Positions 24,036 through 31,731 of a stretch of 64,000 nt of DNA are shown here, piece by piece (the stretch's first letter is position 1; each line of letters begins with the position of its first letter). Where the stretch lies: NCBI RefSeq assembly GCF_011801125.1, contig NZ_CP046171.1, positions 5,270,001 through 5,334,000 on the forward strand, given 5' to 3'. The position numbers were made by a program, and so were the translations under genes. Source of the stretch: Nocardia brasiliensis (GTDB lineage Bacteria; Actinomycetota; Actinomycetes; Mycobacteriales; Mycobacteriaceae). The notes under the pieces are model-generated. The model had not been told where the DNA came from. It searched no databases and saw nothing but the letters and a program-made list of their open reading frames with translations.

Positions 24036-25253
24036 ATGAGTTCGATCGCGCCCGTCCTGCGGGGTGCCAGAAGGGCGAACTCGGTCGCCTTCGGCTTGCA
24101 GGGCTTCTTCTTCGCCGTGGTGCTGACCGAGTTACCGCAGCAGAAGGACAGATTCGGGCTCTCCGACGGGTTGATCGTCGGCTCGGTGGTGCTGGTCTCG
24201 CTGCTCGCGGGCGGCGGCAGCGTGCTCGCCGAGCGGGTGGCACTGCGCTGGTCCAGCCGGGTCGCGGTGCGCACCGGGCTGCTGCTGATCTCCCTCACCG
24301 GAACCGCGGTCGCGGTCGCGCCGAACACGGCGGCACTGCTGATCACGTTGGGCTGCTACGGCATCGCGGTCGGCATCGTGGACGCGAGCACGAACATGCA
24401 GGCCGTGTTCATTCAGCACGGGTACGCGACGTTCATCCTGTCCTCCTTCTATGCCGCGTGGAGCGCCGGTTCGATCGCGGGCGCGTTGTTCGTCTCGGGG
24501 TGCGAGGCGCTCGATGTGACGCTGCGCCAGACCCTGCTCGCCGCGGCGGGGCTCGTGCTCGTCGCGGGTGTGCTGCTCGGGCCACGCCTGCTCGGACCGC
24601 GGCAGGCCGAATCCGGTCCGGCCGAACAGGGCAGCCCGGTCGAGGCCAAGAAGGTGGCGTTGCGTGCCTATCTGCTGTTCGGCATCGCGATGGCACTGGT
24701 GTTCGCGATCGATCTGGCCGTCGGCAACTGGTCGGCGCTGTACCTGACCGAGGACCTGCTGGCCGCGTCGGCGACCGCGGCGCTCGCACTCGCCGCGTAT
24801 CAGGGCGCCTCGCTGGTGGCGCGGCTGACCGGCGACCTGCTGGTCCGGCGCTTCGGTCCGCGCCGAGTGGTGCGCAGCGCGGCCCTGATCGGGGCGATCG
24901 GCCTGCTGATCGTGATCTGCGCGCCCGGCCCGCTCGTCGCGATCATCGGGTTCCTGATCGCGGGCGCAGGCATGCCGGTGATCGCGCCGCTGTGTTTCAG
25001 CGAGGCAGGCCGGTTGACCAGCGGGCGCGGCCTGGACGCCCTGATCGCCCGGCTGAACCTGTTCAACTACGCGGGCACGCTGATCGGGGGCGGCGTCGTC
25101 GGCGCGGTCGCGGCGGGGTTCGGTCACCGCGTCGGCTTCGTGATCCCGTTGCTGTTCGCGGTGCTGCTGATCGCGCTGGCGCGGGTGTTCCATACCGGAC
25201 CAGAAGCCGATAAACATCCCATCTCTGCCGACGACCGTGCTCTACTGGAGTGA
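24036..25253 (+). CDS. MFS transporter
   Basis: This 405-residue permease has about 12 hydrophobic helices (for example GLQGFFFAVVLTELPQQKDRF, GLIVGSVVLVSLLAGGGSVL, TAALLITLGCYGIAVGIVDASTNMQ). The second half has GDLLVRRFGPRRVVRSAALIGAIG, matching the loop 8-9 MFS motif. It resembles YbjJ/fucose-permease-like exporters, and the substrate is unknown. The stop shares its last base with the ATG of the following GNAT gene (TGATG), so the two are translationally coupled. Confidence 0.9.
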   Translation: MSSIAPVLRGARRANSVAFGLQGFFFAVVLTELPQQKDRFGLSDGLIVGSVVLVSLLAGGGSVLAERVALRWSSRVAVRTGLLLISLTGTAVAVAPNTAALLITLGCYGIAVGIVDASTNMQAVFIQHGYATFILSSFYAAWSAGSIAGALFVSGCEALDVTLRQTLLAAAGLVLVAGVLLGPRLLGPRQAESGPAEQGSPVEAKKVALRAYLLFGIAMALVFAIDLAVGNWSALYLTEDLLAASATAALALAAYQGASLVARLTGDLLVRRFGPRRVVRSAALIGAIGLLIVICAPGPLVAIIGFLIAGAGMPVIAPLCFSEAGRLTSGRGLDALIARLNLFNYAGTLIGGGVVGAVAAGFGHRVGFVIPLLFAVLLIALARVFHTGPEADKHPISADDRALLE

Positions 25254-25792
25254 TGAGCAACATCCCAGTCATCGTCGACCGGGCCGGTCTGTGGGACGCC
25301 GAGGAACTCAGTGACGTTGCGGCGGCGACCTTTCCGCTGGCCTGCCCGCCGAATGCCACGCCCGACGACATCGACCTCTACGTCACCGAGGTGCTCTCGG
25401 GCGACCGATTCGGCGAGTACCTGAGCGACCCGGCCAGGACCGTGCTCAAGGCGGTCGCGGGCGAGGACATCGTCGGCTACGCGATGCTCGTCGCGGGCGA
25501 ACCGGCGGACCCGGCGGTCGCGCGGATGCTGGACGTGCGCCCGATGGTGGAGATCAGCAAGATGTACGTGCTGCCGGGCCATCACGGCAGCGGGGTGTCG
25601 ACCGCGCTGATGCGGGCGGCGCTGACGCGGGCCCGCGAGGGCGGTTTCGCCGCGGCGTGGCTCGGCGTCAACCAGGAGAATCCGCGCGCGCAGCGCTTCT
25701 ACGCCAAGCACGGATTCGTCCAGGTCGGCACCAAGTCCTTCACCGTCGGCACCCAGACGCACCACGATTTCGTGCTGCGGGTGGTCTTCTAG
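25253..25792 (+). CDS. GNAT N-acetyltransferase (Rv2669-like)
   Basis: This 179-residue acetyltransferase has VEISKMYVLPGHHGSGVSTALMRAALTRAREGGFAAAWLGVNQENPRAQRFYAKHGFVQVGTKSF, the full acetyl-CoA motif (x-x-G-x-G-V/A with GHHGSGVS) and the NxRAxxFYxKxGF end. Position in the conserved block corresponds to Rv2669. It overlaps the MFS stop by one base. The substrate is unknown. Confidence 0.9.
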   Translation: MSNIPVIVDRAGLWDAEELSDVAAATFPLACPPNATPDDIDLYVTEVLSGDRFGEYLSDPARTVLKAVAGEDIVGYAMLVAGEPADPAVARMLDVRPMVEISKMYVLPGHHGSGVSTALMRAALTRAREGGFAAAWLGVNQENPRAQRFYAKHGFVQVGTKSFTVGTQTHHDFVLRVVF

Positions 25793-25801
25793 CGCCGCGA
25801 C

Positions 25802-26554
25802 TCAGCGCACGAATTCGGTCAGCGCGGCATGGAATTCGGGCGCGACCACGGCCAGCAGGTGATCACCCGGCACCAGCGCGAGCGTGCCGTCGGGTAGCGC
25901 CGCGGCCAACCGGGCGGGTTCGGCGGCGAACGGATCGTTGTCGCCGGCCAGCACCAGCGTCGGCACTTTCACCTCGGACAATCCGTCGATCGGCCGGGAA
26001 TCCAATCCGGTCGCCAGCGCCGTGATCGCGGCCCGGTCGGCGTGCACCGCGTCGGCGAGGATACGGAACATCATCGCCAGGTGCGGCACGTCGGCGGCGT
26101 CCTCCCCCATCGCGGCCTGCAGATCGGTCAGTTCGACCACCCGGCGGTCGACACCGCCGCAGTCGAGCACGCCCGAGCCGACCCCGCCGATGGCGAGCCG
26201 CTCGACCCGCTCGTCGGCCGCGGCGGCCAGCAGCGAGATGATCGCGCCCATCGAATAGCCCACCTGCACAACCCGATCGAAGCCCAGCTCGTCGTACAGC
26301 GCGCTGAGGTCCTTGGCCATGAAATCCCAGGTGTAGCGCGCCGGATCATGCGGCTTCTCGGAGCGCCCGTGCCCGCGCGCGTCCAGCGAGACCACGGTGC
26401 GGCCCTCGGCCTGCAGCGCGCGGACGACGCCGGTGCTCATCCAGTTCGCGTTGGTGTCGGCGACCACCCCGTGCTGCAACACAACGGGAACACCCGCGCC
26501 CTCCCAAACCCGATAGTTGAGTTCCAGGCCGTCCCACGTCTTGAACTTCGTCAT
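25802..26554 (-). CDS. Alpha/beta-fold hydrolase
   Basis: This 250-residue hydrolase begins FKTWDGLELNYRVWEGAGVPVVLQHG. It has DARGHGRSEKPHDPARY, then the nucleophile elbow GYSMGA (Ser), the acid in LAGDNDPF (Asp) and a His in VPGDHLLAV, so the triad is complete. It is probably cytoplasmic (no signal). The ATG at 26552-26554 lies close to the divergent promoter of the ABC exporter. Confidence 0.9.
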   Translation of the reverse strand: MTKFKTWDGLELNYRVWEGAGVPVVLQHGVVADTNANWMSTGVVRALQAEGRTVVSLDARGHGRSEKPHDPARYTWDFMAKDLSALYDELGFDRVVQVGYSMGAIISLLAAAADERVERLAIGGVGSGVLDCGGVDRRVVELTDLQAAMGEDAADVPHLAMMFRILADAVHADRAAITALATGLDSRPIDGLSEVKVPTLVLAGDNDPFAAEPARLAAALPDGTLALVPGDHLLAVVAPEFHAALTEFVR

Positions 26555-26583
26555 GACCCCGGATCGTAACCGCCGGTACCGGG

Positions 26584-26617
26584 TTGACAAGTTTTGCAAG
26601 TTCAGTATCTACTGAAC
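26584..26617 (+). promoter_or_regulatory. Promoter with palindromic operator for the ABC-2 exporter
   Basis: The -35 TTGACA (26584-26589) and -10 TATCTA (26606-26611) are spaced 16 bp. The -10 is inside an exact palindrome GTTCAGTATCTACTGAAC (26600-26617; eight-base arms, TC centre). A repressor there would block the polymerase. The GbsR/MarR-type gene at the end of the operon is the obvious candidate. Confidence 0.7.
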
Positions 26618-26658
26618 GCATCGTTCCTTGCAGAACATCCAGTACTCAGGAGTGCTTC

Positions 26659-27546
26659 ATGACAGCCGCGATTCGCACCGAGGGTTTGACCAAGCACTAC
26701 GGCAAGCACGTCGCCCTGGCCGGCCTAGACCTGGAGGTACAGGCCGGTGAGGTGTTCGGCTTCCTCGGGCCCAACGGCGCGGGCAAGTCCACCACCATCC
26801 GCATCCTGCTCGATCTGATCCGGCCGACCGCGGGCCGCGCCGAGGTGTTCGGCGTCGACCCGCGCGAGGGCGGAGCGCGGCTACGCAAGCGGATCGGCTA
26901 CCTCCCTGGCGAACTGGCACTGGAGGGCCGCAACACCGCGCGCGAGCTGCTCGGCTTCCTCGCCGACCAGCGCGCCGGCGCCGTGCCCGCCCGCCGGATC
27001 GCCGAACTCGCCGAGCTGCTCGACCTCGATCTGTCCAAGAAGGTCGGCGCCATGTCCAAGGGCAACAAGCAGAAGGTCGGCATCGTCGCCGCGTTCATGC
27101 ACCGGCCCGATCTGCTGATCCTCGACGAACCGACCTCCGGCCTGGATCCCCTGTTGCAGCAACGGTTTCTGGACCTGGTCACCGCGGCGAAGGCGGACGG
27201 GCAGACCGTGTTCATGTCCTCGCACGTGCTCAGCGAGGTTCAGCAGTGCGCCGACCACGCCGTGATCATGCGCGCGGGCACCCTGCTCGGCACCGAGAAC
27301 GTCGACGAATTGCGCCGCCGCTCACCGCGTTCGGTCGAGCTGGTGTTCGGCGCGGACGTCTTCGCCGACGATTTCGCGAGCCTGCCCGGCGTCCGGGACC
27401 TGGCCATCGACGGACGCACGCTGCACTGCACCACCGAGGGCGAGGTGGACGGGCTGTTCAAGGTGGCGGCCAAGTACCCGCTGGTGAGCGTGCTCTCGAC
27501 CGAGCCCGACCTGGAGCAGATCTTCTTCAGCCTCTACGGCCGCTGA
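26659..27546 (+). CDS. ABC-2 type exporter, ATP-binding protein
   Basis: This 295-residue ATPase powers a two-gene exporter. Walker A GPNGAGKS (about residues 38-45), Walker B LLILDEPTSGLDPL and the switch SSHVLSEV are all present. The signature loop is MSKGNKQKVGIV, the usual variant in DrrA/YhaQ-like ATPases. ATG 26659 is preceded by CAGGAG at good distance; an in-frame start further upstream would lie in the promoter palindrome. The substrate is likely a hydrophobic compound or drug; this is inference. Confidence 0.95.
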   Translation: MTAAIRTEGLTKHYGKHVALAGLDLEVQAGEVFGFLGPNGAGKSTTIRILLDLIRPTAGRAEVFGVDPREGGARLRKRIGYLPGELALEGRNTARELLGFLADQRAGAVPARRIAELAELLDLDLSKKVGAMSKGNKQKVGIVAAFMHRPDLLILDEPTSGLDPLLQQRFLDLVTAAKADGQTVFMSSHVLSEVQQCADHAVIMRAGTLLGTENVDELRRRSPRSVELVFGADVFADDFASLPGVRDLAIDGRTLHCTTEGEVDGLFKVAAKYPLVSVLSTEPDLEQIFFSLYGR

Positions 27547-27579
27547 CTCGAACCCCCTTACCGCACAGGAGAATTCGTT

Positions 27580-28347
27580 ATGACTCGCTCGGTCTTCACG
27601 CAGACGCTGAAGGAACAGCGCCGCGGCCTCATCGGCTGGTCGCTCGGTATCGCGCTGGTGCCGCTGCTCTATCTGCCCTCGTTCAACTCGCTCAAAGAGC
27701 AGGGCTCGCTGAACAACATCAAGCAGAACCGGGTCTACGACGCGCTCGGAGCGGGCGATTTCGCCAGTGCCACCGGCTTTCTGCACTCGATGATCTACTC
27801 GATGATCGGCCTGCTGCTCATGGTGATCTTCGCGGTGACCTTCGCCGCCCGCTCGGTCACCCAGGAGGAGAACGGCACGCTGGATCTGCTGCTGGCCCAG
27901 CCGATCAGCCGGGTCCGACTGCTGAGCCAGCGCTTCGCCGCGCTGACGGCGCAGCTCACGTTGCTGACGATCATTCTCGCGCTGAGCGTGATCGGCGGCA
28001 CGCGCGCCGGGAAGATGGTGGTGCCCACCGGGCAGATCCTCGCGGCCAGCGTGGCCCTCGGACTGCTCGCACTCGCCATCGGCACACTCGCGCTGCTGGC
28101 CGGGGCGCTCACCGGAAAGCGTTCGCTGGCACTGGGTTCGGTTTCGGTGCTCGCGCTCGGCGGCTACTTCGCCAACACCCTCGGCGCGGACTGGCTGCGC
28201 AGGCTGTCGCCGTTCTACTACGCGGTCGGCGAGAAACCGGTGGTCAGCGGCTGGAACGCGATCCATCTGAGCGTGCTGATCGCGGTGGCCGCGGTCGCGA
28301 TGGTCCTCGCGCTGGCCGCGTTCGACCGGCGCGACCTCGCGGTCTGA
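27580..28347 (+). CDS. ABC-2 type exporter, permease
   Basis: This 255-residue membrane protein has six hydrophobic segments. The N-terminus is MTRSVFTQTLKEQRRGLIGWSLGIALVPLLYLPSFNSL; then FAARSVTQEENGTLDLLLAQPISRVRLLSQRF, the conserved E-x-x-x-G-T-L-D-x-L-L-A-x-P-I loop of ABC-2 permeases. It begins 33 bp after the ATPase gene with GGAG ahead of the ATG. It partners the ATPase just upstream. Confidence 0.93.
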   Translation: MTRSVFTQTLKEQRRGLIGWSLGIALVPLLYLPSFNSLKEQGSLNNIKQNRVYDALGAGDFASATGFLHSMIYSMIGLLLMVIFAVTFAARSVTQEENGTLDLLLAQPISRVRLLSQRFAALTAQLTLLTIILALSVIGGTRAGKMVVPTGQILAASVALGLLALAIGTLALLAGALTGKRSLALGSVSVLALGGYFANTLGADWLRRLSPFYYAVGEKPVVSGWNAIHLSVLIAVAAVAMVLALAAFDRRDLAV

Positions 28348-28359
28348 CCGAGCGAGACG

Positions 28360-28380
28360 GGGGCGGGCACCGCCCGCCCC
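28360..28380 (+). terminator. Hairpin after the exporter operon
   Basis: GGGGCGGGC, loop ACC, GCCCGCCCC: a perfect nine-base-pair G+C stem 12 bp past the permease stop. There is no T-run, so it may act as an attenuator between the exporter and the regulator gene. Confidence 0.5.
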
Positions 28381-28484
28381 GTGCACCTGTCCGCGTGACC
28401 CCGAAGGGATACTCGAGCCGTGAGTGAAAGCAAGAACCGAACCGGGCGGGCCCGGCACACCGCCGAGCCGAGCGAGGCGCGGCC

Positions 28485-28964
28485 GTGAGCTCCGCCGACA
28501 CCGCGCCGACCCCGGAACAATTGGCCTTCGTCGAGGACTTCGCGATCGTGCTCGAACGCATGGGCCTGGTCCGGATGACCGGACGCGCGGCGGGGTGGCT
28601 GCTCGTGTCGAATCCGCCGGAGCAGACCTTCGGCCAGATCGCCGACGCGCTGCAGGCCTCCAAGGGCTCGATCTCCGGCGCGCTGAAGATCCTGGTCACC
28701 ATGCGCTGGGTGGACAAGATCTCCAAGCCCGGCGATCGCAAGGACTACTACGCGATCCGCGCGGGGATCCTGCCCGAACTCACCCGCCAGCAGAGCGGCA
28801 TGTACAGCGACCTCACCGCGATGACCGCCCGCGGGCTCGCGCTGTTCGACGATCCCGACGGGGAGCAGGCCGCCCGGGTGCGCGACATGCACGAGTTCTT
28901 CATTTGGATGGGCAAGGAACTGCCCGCGCTGATCGACCGCTGGTACGCCGAGCACCGATCCTGA
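28485..28964 (+). CDS. GbsR/MarR-type transcriptional regulator
   Basis: This 159-residue winged-helix protein reads LAFVEDFAIVLERMGLVRMTGRAAGWLLVSNPPEQTFGQIADALQASKGSISGALKILVTMRWVDKISKPGDRKDYY, the GbsR subgroup pattern. A C-terminal helix pair should dimerise. It follows the exporter genes on the same strand and probably represses them through the palindrome at 26600-26617. The start is GTG 28485, following GAGGCGCGGCC. Confidence 0.88.
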   Translation: MSSADTAPTPEQLAFVEDFAIVLERMGLVRMTGRAAGWLLVSNPPEQTFGQIADALQASKGSISGALKILVTMRWVDKISKPGDRKDYYAIRAGILPELTRQQSGMYSDLTAMTARGLALFDDPDGEQAARVRDMHEFFIWMGKELPALIDRWYAEHRS

Positions 28965-28969
28965 ATGTC

Positions 28970-29764
28970 TCAGGCGAGCAGGGCGTCCCGCAGCGCGGCG
29001 ATCTCGTCGGCGGACAGGCCCAATCCGTCGCGCACGTAGTTGTCGAAGCTGCCGTAGGTCTGGTTCGCCTGATCGAATGCCGCGTCCAGCCAAGGCTGTT
29101 GGACGCCGTTGAGCGGATCGTCCTGGCTCGCGCCACGGAACTGGTTGGACAGCAGGTAATCCTGGTTCACTGTGGCGCGGTCGACACCGAGCAGGGTGAG
29201 CAGCACGGCGGCGGTCCAGCCGGTGCGATCCTTGCCCGCGGTGCAGTGGAACAGCACCGCCTTGCCGTCGGCGGCGATGATGTCGCGCAGCACCGAGGCG
29301 ACCGCGGTGTTCGCGCCGGGAGCGGTGATGAACGCGCGGTAGAGGCTGTCACCGCCGGTGAGGGTGCTCGCCAGCACCTGCGGTGGCGCCTGACCGATGA
29401 CGTCGTCCCAGTTCGCGACCGCGCCCGCGGGCACCTTGTCCGGCCCGACCGCGCGCTCGTAGACCGTGCGCAGGTCGTCGACGACACCCACTTTGCGATC
29501 GGCCAGGACCGCGAGGTCGTCCGGTGTCGCGTTGTTGAGCTGGCCGGTGCGATAGACCAGACCGGTGCGCACCGACTTGCCGTCGACCGTGCGATAGCCG
29601 CCGAGGTCGCGGGCGTTCTGTACACCCTGCAACGGCAGCGCACGATCGAAGGTCACCGCCGCTGCGGCGGGCGGGTCGGCGAGCGCGACACCGCCCACCG
29701 GGCCGAACGCGATGGCCAGACCGGCGGCGAGGGCGATCGGGGCGCGCATCGAGCGCTGGGTCAT
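28970..29764 (-). CDS. Secreted tyrosine/serine phosphatase, PtpB type
   Basis: This 264-residue phosphatase has an N-terminal signal (MTQRSMRAPIALAAGLAIAFGPVGGVALADPPAAA). NARDLGGYRTVDGKSVRTGLVYRTGQL is the family opening and HCTAGKDRTG is the C-x5-R catalytic loop (near residues 170-180). In M. tuberculosis the related PtpB acts outside the bacterium on host phosphoproteins or phosphoinositides; here export is predicted, but the target is unknown. It is convergent with the regulator gene, five bases apart. Confidence 0.92.
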   Translation of the reverse strand: MTQRSMRAPIALAAGLAIAFGPVGGVALADPPAAAAVTFDRALPLQGVQNARDLGGYRTVDGKSVRTGLVYRTGQLNNATPDDLAVLADRKVGVVDDLRTVYERAVGPDKVPAGAVANWDDVIGQAPPQVLASTLTGGDSLYRAFITAPGANTAVASVLRDIIAADGKAVLFHCTAGKDRTGWTAAVLLTLLGVDRATVNQDYLLSNQFRGASQDDPLNGVQQPWLDAAFDQANQTYGSFDNYVRDGLGLSADEIAALRDALLA

Positions 29765-29848
29765 GCGAGTGCTCCCATCCGTGGTTCGAGCTCCCCCACC
29801 GACCCAGCAAACCAACTGAAACATCAGCCGGTCACACTGGGGTCGGGT

Positions 29849-30865
29849 TTACGCCGGAACCTCGAAGCGAGACAGAGCCAGCAGCCGGGAGATGGCACGC
29901 AGGTACTTCTTGCGATAACCGCCGTCGAGCATCTCCTGAGAGAAGATCTCGTCGAGCTTGGCACCGGACACCGTGACGGGCACACTCGCGTCGTACAGGC
30001 GGTCGGCGAGCACCACGATGCGCAGCGCGACGGCTTGATCGGTCACCGGGTGCACGTTCGAGATGAACACCGAGGAGACGCCGGCGATCAACTCACCGTA
30101 CTTCGACGGGTGCAGTGTGCTCAGATGCTTCAGCAACGCGTCGAACTCGTCGAGCGTGGAATGCTTTGCCGCGGCGGCCCGTTCGACCAGCGCCTCGGGC
30201 GAGGTCGGGTCGGGGGCGGGCGGCAGGTCGCGGTGCCGGTAGTCCGGGCCGTCGACCCGCACGGGCTCGAAGATCGAGCCGAGCTTCTTGATCTCGCGCA
30301 GGAAGTCCTGGGCGGCGAAACGCCCCTCACCCAGCTGGCCCGGCAGCGTGTTGGAGGTCGCCGCGATCGAGACGCCCTGCGCGGACAGCTCGGTGAGCAG
30401 CCGCGAGACGAGCATGGTGTCGCCGGGATCGTCGAGCTCGAACTCATCGATGCACAGCACGCTGTTCGCCGACAGCCGCTGCACCGCGTTGGTGAAGCCC
30501 AGCGCACCGACCAGGTTGGTGAGCTCGCCGAAGGTGCCGAACGACTTCGGCGCGGGTGCACTGTGGAAGATCGAGGCGAGCAGGTGGGTCTTGCCGACAC
30601 CGAAGCCGCCGTCGAGGTAGAGACCCGCTCCGGAAACCGGCTTCTTCTTGCCGAACAGGCTCTTCTTGTTCCCGGCCTTGTGGATCTTGGCGACCTCCCC
30701 CGCGAACTCCTCGGCCTTGCGGACCGCGGCGGCCTGGCTCGGTTCCTTGGGGTCGGGAATGTAGGAGGCGAAGCTGACCTCATCGAACATGGGCGGCGGC
30801 ACCATCTGGGCGACGAGCTGGTCGGCCGGAACCTCCGGGTGGCGGTCGACGAGGCGTTCTTGCAT
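29849..30865 (-). CDS. zapE: Cell division protein ZapE / AFG1-like ATPase
   Basis: This 338-residue P-loop ATPase (Rv2670c position) has Walker A GGFGVGKTHLLA (about residue 85) and Walker B VLCIDEFELDD. TLPGQLGEGRFAAQDFLREI and the C-terminal sensor region (SEMLDGGYRKKYLRAISRL, here SQEML) are typical. In E. coli ZapE acts on the Z ring; in actinobacteria the role is not established. ATG 30863-30865 is divergent from the ribD-like gene by 36 bp, so they share a promoter region. Confidence 0.9.
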   Translation of the reverse strand: MQERLVDRHPEVPADQLVAQMVPPPMFDEVSFASYIPDPKEPSQAAAVRKAEEFAGEVAKIHKAGNKKSLFGKKKPVSGAGLYLDGGFGVGKTHLLASIFHSAPAPKSFGTFGELTNLVGALGFTNAVQRLSANSVLCIDEFELDDPGDTMLVSRLLTELSAQGVSIAATSNTLPGQLGEGRFAAQDFLREIKKLGSIFEPVRVDGPDYRHRDLPPAPDPTSPEALVERAAAAKHSTLDEFDALLKHLSTLHPSKYGELIAGVSSVFISNVHPVTDQAVALRIVVLADRLYDASVPVTVSGAKLDEIFSQEMLDGGYRKKYLRAISRLLALSRFEVPA

Positions 30866-30901
30866 ACGCGAGAGCCTAGTGACGTGGTGTGATCTATCTT
30901 C

Positions 30902-31663
30902 ATGCAGCGTAGCCACAATGCGATCCAGCTCACAGACCTGAACCCGGGCGATCTCGCGCGGCTGTACGCCTACCCCGAGAACCTGTCCGCGCCATGGGTG
31001 CGCGCCAATTTCGTGGCGAGCATCGACGGCGCAGCTACCAGCGACGGCCAGTCGGAGGGACTCGGCACGCCCGCCGACAAGACCGTGTTCCTGATGCTGC
31101 GCGAACTTGCCGATGTCGTGCTGGTCGGCGCGGGCACGGTCCGTTCGGAGAACTACGGCGGCGCGCGGACCGATCCGCAGGTGCGGCGGACGCTGCACCA
31201 GCGTGGCGCGGGCGGACATCCGGACGGCGCGGCGCCACCGATCGCGGTGGTCACCGCGAGCGCGGCGATCGACGTCGGCGCCCGGCTGCTCACCGATACG
31301 ACGGTCCCGCCGTTGATCATCACCACCGCCACCGCGCCCGCCGAGCGCAAACAGCAACTCGCCGACGCGGGCGCGGAGGTGATCGAGGCGGGCGATCTCG
31401 CCGTCACGCCCAACGGCCTGTTACGCGTGCTGGCCGAACGCGGGCTCTACCGCGTGCTGTGCGAGGGCGGACCGCATCTGTTCGGCGAACTGCTCACCGC
31501 CGACGTGGTCGACGACCTGTGCCTGACCACCGCCCCGATCCTGGTCGGCGGCACCGCACGGCGGATCTCGTTGTCCGCACACGAGTTCCATCGGCGGATG
31601 CGCCGCGCGCACCTGCTGCTCGACGACGACGGCACGATGCTGACCCGCTGGATCCGGCAATAG
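30902..31663 (+). CDS. RibD C-terminal domain pyrimidine reductase family protein
   Basis: This 253-residue reductase-fold protein has WVRANFVASIDGAATSDGQSEGLGTPADKTVFLMLRELADVVLVGAGTVRSENYGG, then LCEGGPHLFGELLTADVVDDLCLTTAPILVGG, the RibD_C/DHFR-like core. It corresponds to Rv2671 and lacks the deaminase domain of true RibD. It may reduce a pteridine or pyrimidine with NADPH. Confidence 0.9.
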   Translation: MQRSHNAIQLTDLNPGDLARLYAYPENLSAPWVRANFVASIDGAATSDGQSEGLGTPADKTVFLMLRELADVVLVGAGTVRSENYGGARTDPQVRRTLHQRGAGGHPDGAAPPIAVVTASAAIDVGARLLTDTTVPPLIITTATAPAERKQQLADAGAEVIEAGDLAVTPNGLLRVLAERGLYRVLCEGGPHLFGELLTADVVDDLCLTTAPILVGGTARRISLSAHEFHRRMRRAHLLLDDDGTMLTRWIRQ

Positions 31664-31731
31664 CCGCGCCGGCGCGGCCCGTCGACCCCTGCTTTGTGAA
31701 AGACCGGCCCGAACCTGGCAGGCTGTAGCGC

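Noticed and set aside
28424..30892. Very long plus-strand frame across regulator, phosphatase and ZapE genes
   Set aside because: Composition-driven open frame; the genes it crosses are clear on their own frames.
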